Shown here piece after piece: positions 1 through 4,735 of a stretch of 6,204 nt of DNA; the stretch's first letter is position 1; each line of letters opens with the position of its first letter. A program made the translations under genes and the position numbers. This stretch comes from SBAX01 sp964421865 (lineage in GTDB: Bacteria > Planctomycetota > Phycisphaerae > UBA1845), in contig CAYQZH010000263.1 in assembly GCA_964421865.1 (NCBI GenBank), positions 1-6,204 of the forward strand, written 5' to 3'. Below the pieces are notes generated by a model. The model had not been told where the DNA came from and made no database searches. It saw nothing but the letters and a program-made list of their open reading frames with translations.

Positions 1-1077
1 CTCGCGGCGGTAGAGGATGGGGTCCGGGGCCATGATGCTGGCATACACTTCCGCGATGGCCCCGAGTAGCGCCCGAAGCCTTTGCTCCAAGGTCCCCTGG
101 TTGGCGACGAAAACGCTGGCGTATTTGCCGCAGAAGGCCGTGCCGAAGCGATCTTCGAGCAGGCTTGACGAGCGGACGATCAAGGGATGCGTACCGATCT
201 GATCGAGAATGCGGCGAAGATCGTGCACCACCTTCAGCGGAAAGTCGCCGTTGCGAAACACCCCGCGGATCAAGGGGTACTCTCGGGTCACGTCGTCGAT
301 CGGCTTGTACTTCTGACTCTGATACTCATCCAACCGGTTCAGACGCAAAAAGTCCTCGACCACGTCGCTGCGCAGGTAATACGACTCGGGAATGGCGACG
401 GGCAGATACGGATCGGTCCCCTGCTCCGCGGCGGCGAGGACGCGATGGGCAAGGATCATCCCGCCCGCCTTGCCTCCGATCCGACCGATCCCGCTGTCGC
501 TGCCCAGCATCCGACTGGTGATGTCGTCGAAGTCGCGGATTTGCAGGTGGTTCTTGGCGATGCCGATGAACTCGAGTTGATCGCTCACGAAGTGCCGCGT
601 CAGCGCCACCCGCGTTCCGACGACCTCGGCCGGGGCGAGGCGCGTCTCACCCAACGGCAACTTGCAAAACCGCTGGATGTTGTCCGCGAGTTCACGGAAG
701 GAGACGTTGACCCGGTTGGCCACGATCTCCAGGTTGTGGACCTCCTCACGCTTCATGGTGAGGTTGACGAGGTCGTCGATGTCGGCCAGGGAGAAATGGC
801 GGCACACGTTCTGACGGGTGATCTGTTCGACCAGCTCGCGCTCGCGTTCGTCCCAGCGGTCGCGCTCGGCCTGGTTGGGGTCGTCCACGATGTCGCCCGC
901 CGGGCGGCCGGCCTGAGCGCGGGCCTGATCGTTGATGCTGTCGATCGTGGCGATCCGGCGGCGGTGGAGCTCCATCAGCAGCTCGCGATGGATCCGCTCC
1001 GTGAGGCTCGGACGGAGGCGAAGGTGCTCCTCCAATCGACTCGCCACGTGGGATTCGGTGTCGGGATCGTTGACCAT
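1..1077 (-). CDS. PEP/pyruvate-binding domain protein (PPDK N-terminal-like), C-terminus cut by window edge
   Basis: The frame is open without a stop from the ATG at 1077 to base 1, giving 359 residues; the C-terminus lies outside the window. Residues 200-206 read IGGKAGG, the glycine-rich nucleotide-binding start of the PEP/pyruvate-binding domain of pyruvate phosphate dikinase and PEP synthase. Residues 302-313 read RSSSLLEDRFGT, matching the conserved RSSxxxED segment, and YASIMAPDPILYRRE near the edge fits the helix that follows. Known members use this ATP-grasp-like domain to phosphorylate a swivelling histidine domain; that histidine domain and any PEP-utilising barrel would be in the missing part, so the substrate is unknown. 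In classical PPDK and PEP synthase the GGK motif lies near the N-terminus; here about 190 mostly helical, charged residues precede it, and I do not recognise them. No other ATG, GTG or TTG lies between the upstream in-frame stop (1123-1125) and 1077, so the start is firm. The gene is divergent from the polyferredoxin gene. Confidence 0.88.
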   Translation of the reverse strand, partial: MVNDPDTESHVASRLEEHLRLRPSLTERIHRELLMELHRRRIATIDSINDQARAQAGRPAGDIVDDPNQAERDRWDERERELVEQITRQNVCRHFSLADIDDLVNLTMKREEVHNLEIVANRVNVSFRELADNIQRFCKLPLGETRLAPAEVVGTRVALTRHFVSDQLEFIGIAKNHLQIRDFDDITSRMLGSDSGIGRIGGKAGGMILAHRVLAAAEQGTDPYLPVAIPESYYLRSDVVEDFLRLNRLDEYQSQKYKPIDDVTREYPLIRGVFRNGDFPLKVVHDLRRILDQIGTHPLIVRSSSLLEDRFGTAFCGKYASVFVANQGTLEQRLRALLGAIAEVYASIMAPDPILYRRE

Positions 1078-1124
1078 CCTCGCAGCCCCTTGTACGCCCG
1101 TCGAAGCCTCCGGCGGAACCCGTT

Positions 1125-1153
1125 ATTGTCCGCCTCGGCTGTGGCGCCTGCAA
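1125..1153 (-). promoter_or_regulatory. Weak candidate promoter for the PEP/pyruvate-binding gene
   Basis: On the minus strand, TTGCAG (1153-1148) and GACAAT (1130-1125) are separated by 17 bases and lie about 48 bases upstream of the ATG at 1077. GACAAT matches four of six bases of the -10 consensus and TTGCAG three of six of the -35 consensus. The spacing is right but the match is weak, so this is only the best candidate in the gap. Confidence 0.25.
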
Positions 1154-1180
1154 GCGCGACGTGTGCGGGACGACCCGTCG

Positions 1181-1207
1181 TCTTCGCCCCCCAATCGAGG
1201 CTATAAT
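1181..1207 (+). promoter_or_regulatory. Promoter with consensus -10 box for the polyferredoxin gene
   Basis: TATAAT at 1202-1207 is a perfect sigma70-type -10 hexamer in an otherwise GC-rich gap, 41 bases before the ATG at 1249. The -35 side is poor: TCTTCG (1181-1186) with 15-base spacing is the nearest candidate. The hexamer is flanked by GAGG (1197-1200) and CCTC (1208-1211), a small inverted repeat that could bind a regulator or be chance. Confidence 0.5.
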
Positions 1208-1248
1208 CCTCTACCACTTCCATCGGGCTGGATGGGGCGGTACGAACT

Positions 1249-3237
1249 ATGGTGACTTTGCAAGACAGGCCGCGTTGCGACGGGGCGGGCCGCGCCGCTC
1301 CGGCCGCGACCGTGCGTTTACCGGTCCTTCCATCGCACGGGACGCCGGTGCGCAAGTCGCGCACCAGCCGATGGCGGGCGGCGTCGCTCATCGCGGTTCA
1401 CTTGCTCATTATCGGACACGTCGTCCAGTGGCTCATCACCGGCCGCACCCTTTCGCCGGTCGAGCCGTCGGAGACGATGTACACGCTCAACGACGGTCAC
1501 CTGAACGCGGGGTTCGTCTTTCTCGCCGCGTCGCTGCTCGCCACGCTCATCTTCGGACGCTTCGTGTGCGGTTGGGGGTGCCACGTGGTGGCCTATCAGG
1601 ATTTGTGCGCGTGGCTGCTGAAGAAGATCGGCATCAAGCCCAAACCGTTTCGGACGCGGATTCTCGTACTCGCGCCGCTGGCGCTCGCCCTGTACATGTT
1701 CGCATGGCCGACGGCCTACCGCTGGTGGGCAGGTTCCCCGGCGCCGAAGTTCTCGAACTACCTGATGACGTCGGAGTTTTGGAAGACGTTCCCCGGTCCC
1801 GGCGTCGCGTTGCTGACGGTGGCCGTCTGCGGCTTCTTGATCGTCTATGTTCTCGGCGGCAAAGGATTTTGCACTTACGGTTGCCCGTACGGCGGACTGT
1901 TCGGGGTGGTGGATCAGGTCGCCGTGGGGCGAATCCTGGTCACCGACGCCTGTGAGCACTGCGGCCACTGCACCGCCGTCTGCACCTCCAACGTCCGCGT
2001 TCACGAAGAGGTCGCGCTATACGGCATGGTCGTGGACCCCGGTTGCATGAAGTGCATGGATTGCGTCAGCGTCTGCCCGAATGACGCCCTGTACTTCGGC
2101 TTCGCAAAACCGCCGGTAGGGGGTGGCACGCTCAAGCACGAGCTTGGCCGTGCAAGCACCAAGGTGCTTTCCGCTCCTCGACCCAGACCGTACGACTTTG
2201 GACTATGGGAAGAGATCGTGATGGCCGTCGTCGGACTGGGCGCCTTGCTCGTCTTCCGCGGTCTGTATGGTCAGATCCCCTTGCTCCTGGCGATGGGTCT
2301 GGCCGCCATCATGGGCTATTTCGCAATCAAGAGCGTTCGAGTGCTCCGGACCGCCAACGTGCGTTTACAGAACCTCCAACTCAAACGCGGCGGGCGGCTC
2401 ACACGGTCGGGAGTGGGATTTGTTGCGGCGGTCGCGGTGCTTTTCCTTTTCACCGCCCATAGTGCGGCCGTCCAGTACAACGTGTGGCGCGGGCGGACCC
2501 TGTTTACGTCGCTCAACATCGGCGACCAAGTCTGGTTCCCAGGAAATAGCTGGTGGGAGCAAGCGTCCCCCGAGCAACGGGCGCGGGTGGACGAGGCCAT
2601 CGCGGGATACGAACGGGCCGACCGTTGGGGGCTCACCACTACCGTCGCGGCGTTGCAGGATTTGGTGTGGGTGCACCTTGCTCGGGGCGGGCTCGACGCG
2701 GCGGAAGCGATCACTCGGCGCCTGATTGAGCTGACTCCGGATCAGCCCGAGGTCTACCGCGGACTCGCCGGCGTGCTGCGCAAGGCCGGTCGGCTGGAGG
2801 AGGCCGAAGTCCAGTACCGGCAAGCCCTGCGGATGGACCCCACGCATTCCCGCGCTCGCACCGATCTCGCGTCGATGCTGCTCTCCATCGGCCGCCAAGA
2901 GGACGCCCTCGCCGTCTACCGCGAGGGCGTCCAGGCGTCACCGGCGGACACCGACGCCCGCTACACCCTCGCCCTCGCCTTGCTCAGTCGCACGGCCCCA
3001 CAGACCCGCCGTTCGGACATCGAGGAGGCGATTCAACATCTGCAACGGGTAGTCATCGACCGCCCAAGCCTCGCCGAAGCCCACTACAACCTCGGTGTGG
3101 CCGTCTTCATGTCCGGCCGCCCCGCCGACGCCCTCCTCCACATCCGTGAGTCCATTCGCCTCGCCCCCGACGACCCCCAGGCCCGCCAATTTTTCTCCGT
3201 TGTCCTCCAACAACTCGACACGTCCGAGAACCCGTAG
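1249..3237 (+). CDS. Membrane polyferredoxin (NapH/NosR/CcoG-like) fused to a C-terminal TPR domain
   Basis: This 662-residue protein combines an integral-membrane iron-sulfur module with TPR repeats. An arginine-rich N-terminus precedes membrane segments at about 44-64, 86-103, 136-152 and 186-203. The cytoplasmic loops carry CGWGC (C107, C111) and CTYGC (C208, C212), the paired CxxxC motifs typical of NapH/NosR/CcoG proteins. Two ferredoxin motifs CxxCxxCxxxC follow (C235, C238, C241, C245 and C266, C269, C272, C276), enough for two [4Fe-4S] clusters. Three further membrane segments lie at about 321-338, 342-360 and 387-405. About five TPR units cover 467-641; the fourth has a short insertion. 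Positive charges (KPFRTR, KSVRVLR, LKRGGRLTR) place the N-terminus and ferredoxin domain in the cytoplasm and, with seven segments, the TPRs outside it. Known relatives pass electrons from or to quinols or assist metalloenzyme assembly; this protein's partner is unknown. No haem, flavin or molybdenum enzyme gene is adjacent. The ATG is preceded by a modest GGGGCGG (1234-1240). Confidence 0.92.
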   Translation: MVTLQDRPRCDGAGRAAPAATVRLPVLPSHGTPVRKSRTSRWRAASLIAVHLLIIGHVVQWLITGRTLSPVEPSETMYTLNDGHLNAGFVFLAASLLATLIFGRFVCGWGCHVVAYQDLCAWLLKKIGIKPKPFRTRILVLAPLALALYMFAWPTAYRWWAGSPAPKFSNYLMTSEFWKTFPGPGVALLTVAVCGFLIVYVLGGKGFCTYGCPYGGLFGVVDQVAVGRILVTDACEHCGHCTAVCTSNVRVHEEVALYGMVVDPGCMKCMDCVSVCPNDALYFGFAKPPVGGGTLKHELGRASTKVLSAPRPRPYDFGLWEEIVMAVVGLGALLVFRGLYGQIPLLLAMGLAAIMGYFAIKSVRVLRTANVRLQNLQLKRGGRLTRSGVGFVAAVAVLFLFTAHSAAVQYNVWRGRTLFTSLNIGDQVWFPGNSWWEQASPEQRARVDEAIAGYERADRWGLTTTVAALQDLVWVHLARGGLDAAEAITRRLIELTPDQPEVYRGLAGVLRKAGRLEEAEVQYRQALRMDPTHSRARTDLASMLLSIGRQEDALAVYREGVQASPADTDARYTLALALLSRTAPQTRRSDIEEAIQHLQRVVIDRPSLAEAHYNLGVAVFMSGRPADALLHIRESIRLAPDDPQARQFFSVVLQQLDTSENP

Positions 3238-3275
3238 GGCAGTCCGCAGATCTACGATCTTCCCGGCCGGCATTT

Positions 3276-3416
3276 TCATGGATGATCTGCTCCGATGAAT
3301 TTCTCATACGCTTCATCGAGAATGCTCCCAGCCCCGTCCCAGCCCAGTTCGACTCTGATGGGCCCCGGATCAGAAAACGGGTAGCGTGCCGCCAGGGGGT
3401 GATGAGGGCTTAACGC
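3276..3416 (-). other. 46-codon protein-like open stretch directly after the stop of the 74-residue gene
   Basis: Reading on in the frame of the upstream 74-residue gene, after its TGA (3419-3417), the frame stays open for 46 codons to another TGA (3278-3276). The encoded stretch contains ARYPFSDPGP, then VELGWDGAG and LDEAYEKFIG, which looks like a folded-protein C-terminus rather than random translation. It has no ATG, GTG or TTG start; CTG at its eighth codon is the only start-like codon. It could be the broken end of a longer ancestral gene, a readthrough extension, or chance. I do not recognise the family. Confidence 0.3.
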
Positions 3417-3641
3417 TCAGAAGTCTTCGATTTCGAATCGCCGTTTGATTGCTTCAATAAGAGCATCGGGAACGACGTAGTTTAAACGGTCATTCCCTTC
3501 CCTGAGCAGATGTGCAGGAACGATTTGAACACGTCGCACTCCGCGAATCACTTTCGACACCTCGCCGGTCAGCGCGTTGGCTGGTGCATGAGTCGATAGA
3601 CCATTCTCGTGACAACGGTTTTGGAACTCACTGGAAGTCAT
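3417..3641 (-). CDS. Small hypothetical protein, second gene of a HicB-like pair
   Basis: This encodes 74 residues from an ATG at 3641 to a TGA at 3419-3417. I do not recognise the family. It is basic in the middle (KVIRGVRRVQ, residues 30-39) and ends with a likely helix, DALIEAIKRRFEIEDF (59-74). There is no signal peptide, membrane segment or cysteine cluster; one Cys lies at residue 10. It starts 12 bases after the stop of the HicB-like gene on the same strand, so the two are very likely co-transcribed. The ribosome-binding site is weak (GAG about seven bases upstream). The pairing with a HicB-like protein suggests a toxin-antitoxin-like module. However, it lacks the HicA pattern of a conserved glycine-histidine core, and canonical hicAB has the toxin gene first. 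The frame stays open after the stop (see the 3276-3416 entry). Confidence 0.6.
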   Translation of the reverse strand: MTSSEFQNRCHENGLSTHAPANALTGEVSKVIRGVRRVQIVPAHLLREGNDRLNYVVPDALIEAIKRRFEIEDF

Positions 3642-3653
3642 CCCGACTCACAG

Positions 3654-4130
3654 CTACGCAGCGATATCAACGATGCCTATCCAACTATCCGATTTTTCAA
3701 AACCGATCGCATCGTCGACCATTCGTAGAGCGTCTTCAGTAGCATCCCTCTTTGGATGCGTCGCCAACTCGAACGCTCGGCTCTGAAAGTCATCGGAAAC
3801 GCGGATTGCGTTAGCCATCTTGTCGCGAACCTCTTGTGGAGCATCTCGGTAGATCGCCGTAATCCCAGGGTAACGACGGCTGCTCTGTATGAGGGCGATC
3901 AGCGCGCGCAGCAACCCGGCATATGCTTCAAGAGGAGTAGCTCCAAACCCGATCTGGTCGGTGAAAACCGAATGAGCGACGAACCGCCCCTCTGCCGGAC
4001 CCCCTGGATCGCTTTCATAGATGACGCAAATGTCTTTGAGCAGGGACTCATTCGTCTCGCGATGCCGCAACCGATGAGCAGCGCTTCGCTTTCTGCCTGA
4101 ACCCTCGGGACGTCCCGTACTCGAATCCAT
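3654..4130 (-). CDS. HicB-like protein, first gene of the minus-strand pair
   Basis: From the ATG at 4130 this encodes 158 residues ending in TAG. Residues 34-82 resemble the HicB antitoxin fold: a strand (ICVIYES), a second strand around GRFVAHSVF, then GATPLEAYAGLLRALIAL, matching the HicB pattern of a G-T-x-x-E-A turn followed by a helix. The N-terminus is basic (GRKRSAAHRLRHR) and the C-terminus (113-158) is unlike the usual HicB DNA-binding tail. HicB proteins bind and inhibit the HicA mRNA nuclease and repress their own operon; whether this one does so is inference. I prefer 4130 because GGAAG lies eight bases upstream. An in-frame ATG at 4184 would add 18 residues but has no ribosome-binding site and falls in an inverted repeat. 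The region is less GC-rich than the flanking genes, which suggests separate acquisition. The match is by eye and remote. Confidence 0.6.
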   Translation of the reverse strand: MDSSTGRPEGSGRKRSAAHRLRHRETNESLLKDICVIYESDPGGPAEGRFVAHSVFTDQIGFGATPLEAYAGLLRALIALIQSSRRYPGITAIYRDAPQEVRDKMANAIRVSDDFQSRAFELATHPKRDATEDALRMVDDAIGFEKSDSWIGIVDIAA

Positions 4131-4177
4131 TGCAGCCGCTTCCAATCTAGCTCTCGCCTCCGTGCACCCAGAAACAC

Positions 4178-4194
4178 AGCGCATTTATTGCGCT
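4178..4194. repeat. Perfect inverted repeat, 6-base arms and 5-base spacer, upstream of the HicB-like gene
   Basis: AGCGCA (4178-4183) and TGCGCT (4189-4194) are exact reverse complements around TTTAT. It lies about 50 bases upstream of the preferred HicB-like start and has the same 6-5-6 geometry as the repeat at 4207-4223, which makes it a candidate operator half. The two arm sequences are not related to each other. Confidence 0.55.
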
Positions 4195-4206
4195 AAAGCT
4201 GCCCCA

Positions 4207-4223
4207 CCGATACAGTCTATCGG
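4207..4223. repeat. Perfect inverted repeat, candidate operator over a possible -10 box
   Basis: CCGATA (4207-4212) and TATCGG (4218-4223) are exact reverse complements around CAGTC. It overlaps the possible minus-strand -10 hexamer TAGACT (4219-4214). A HicB-like autorepressor could act here; no binding is shown by sequence alone. Confidence 0.55.
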
Positions 4224-4244
4224 CTTGGGTCGCGTGTTTGGCAA
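4214..4244 (-). promoter_or_regulatory. Weak candidate promoter for the HicB-like pair
   Basis: On the minus strand TTGCCA (4244-4239) matches five of six bases of the -35 consensus. TAGACT (4219-4214) matches four of six of the -10 consensus, with a 19-base spacing that is slightly long. It would start transcription about 75-80 bases upstream of the ATG at 4130 and would be covered by the inverted repeat at 4207-4223. Confidence 0.3.
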
Positions 4245-4269
4245 CAAGAAAAAGGACGAATTGGGGCTT

Positions 4270-4322
4270 GGACGGTCGGTAACCACGTCCGAAGCCTCCC
4301 CTCCCCTCAACCTTGACCGTCC
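4270..4322. repeat. Inverted repeat with 8-base arms and 37-base spacer
   Basis: GGACGGTC (4270-4277) and GACCGTCC (4315-4322) are exact reverse complements. They would close a long stem-loop or form paired protein-binding sites. It is part of the run of inverted repeats between the HicB-like gene and the T-tracts. Confidence 0.5.
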
Positions 4323-4349
4323 GTATCACGCAACCCCTCGTGACGCAGC

Positions 4350-4375
4350 GCTGGATTATACCACCACAATCCAGC
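4350..4375. repeat. Perfect hairpin, 8-base arms and 10-base loop
   Basis: GCTGGATT (4350-4357) and AATCCAGC (4368-4375) are exact reverse complements around ATACCACCAC. There is no T-run directly after either arm, so an intrinsic terminator is unlikely. A structured RNA, a protein site or a single-stranded-DNA hairpin remain possible. Confidence 0.55.
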
Positions 4376-4437
4376 CTTTGCAAGCAACGGGGCCGATTGT
4401 ACGTACTGGGCCAAGCGAGTCAACCACCGATCTTGAG

Positions 4438-4467
4438 TTATTTTTTTGAAAATCTTGAAATTTTTTT
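4438..4467. repeat. Two phased T-tracts inside an imperfect direct repeat
   Basis: Runs of seven T occupy 4441-4447 and 4461-4467, exactly 20 bases apart, close to two helical turns. Each follows ATCTTGA (starting at 4430 and 4452), so the segment is an imperfect direct repeat of about 22 bases. Phased tracts usually give curved DNA; the AT-richness contrasts sharply with the neighbouring genes. No GC-rich hairpin lies just before either run. Confidence 0.5.
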
Positions 4468-4589
4468 GGATGTGTCTACGGTCTTGAATCCTCTGGTTTT
4501 ACCGAGAAAACATCGAACACGGAGTTTAATTAAAGTGATCCACGCCATATAACATAGCAGCTTTCATTTCAAGGCGCGACCCCGGATCG

Positions 4590-4610
4590 GCTTCCACCGT
4601 TGGCGGAAGC
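4590..4610. repeat. Hairpin upstream of the pyrimidine-rich segment
   Basis: GCTTCC (4590-4595) pairs with GGAAGC (4605-4610); after one A-C mismatch, CC (4597-4598) pairs with GG (4602-4603), leaving a GTT loop. This gives eight pairs in 21 bases. No T-run follows, so I do not call it a terminator. It may be one copy of a dispersed genomic hairpin. Confidence 0.5.
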
Positions 4611-4621
4611 AACACCGCGAC

Positions 4622-4732
4622 ATGCCGTTCCCCTACCGCTCCGCCCCCCGCTCCCTCGCCGCTCTACGCTACGCTCCTACCGCCCGATCGCTCCAACGTC
4701 TCCTCCCGACCGATCACCGCTCACGTTCTTGA
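4622..4732 (+). other. 36-codon arginine-rich frame in a pyrimidine-rich segment, ending just before the terminase start
   Basis: An ATG at 4622 opens 36 codons (MPFPYRSAPRSLAALRYAPT, then ARSLQRLLPTDHRSRS) ending in TGA at 4730-4732, only three bases before the terminase GTG and in the same frame. From 4625 to 4680 only 12 of 56 bases are purines, so the R/S/P/L composition may simply reflect base bias. A GGAAG lies 12 bases upstream, too far for a good ribosome-binding site. It could be a leader peptide coupling translation, the severed N-terminal end of the terminase gene, or chance. Confidence 0.25.
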
Positions 4733-4735
4733 GTT

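Larger units (their letters stand above)
4185..4735. other. 551-base intergenic region with no convincing gene, rich in inverted repeats
   Basis: Short open frames exist on both strands, for example 4162-4449 plus and 4383-4147 minus, but none resembles a known protein and they run through the inverted repeats. From left to right it holds four perfect inverted repeats (4178-4375), the 8-base palindrome GTACGTAC (4399-4406), phased T-tracts (4438-4467) and the palindrome TTTAATTAAA (4525-4534). It then has a possible rightward -10 TATAAC (4548-4553), a hairpin (4590-4610) and a pyrimidine-rich segment with a 36-codon frame (4622-4732). Base composition shifts from mixed to AT-rich to C-rich, suggesting a patchwork origin. 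Confidence 0.6.

Noticed and set aside
187..1206. 339-codon plus-strand open frame opposite the PEP/pyruvate-binding gene
   Set aside because: It lies antisense to a frame with clear PPDK-type motifs, and its translation has no recognisable domain; it is a GC-rich shadow.
1161..2004. Long open frames on both strands over the polyferredoxin start (1161-1955 plus, 2004-1318 minus)
   Set aside because: They overlap the cysteine-motif-bearing frame and are arginine-rich, as expected from out-of-frame translation of GC-rich DNA.
3756..4100. 114-codon plus-strand frame opposite the HicB-like gene
   Set aside because: It has no recognisable motif. The minus frame has a HicB-like pattern, a plausible ribosome-binding site and a tightly spaced partner.
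4162..4449. 95-codon plus-strand frame and 78-codon minus-strand frame (4383-4147) in the intergenic region
   Set aside because: Both run through perfect inverted repeats, lack family resemblance and have no good ribosome-binding site; non-coding is more likely.
4438..4467. Intrinsic terminator at the T-runs
   Set aside because: No GC-rich stem lies immediately before either T-run on either strand.
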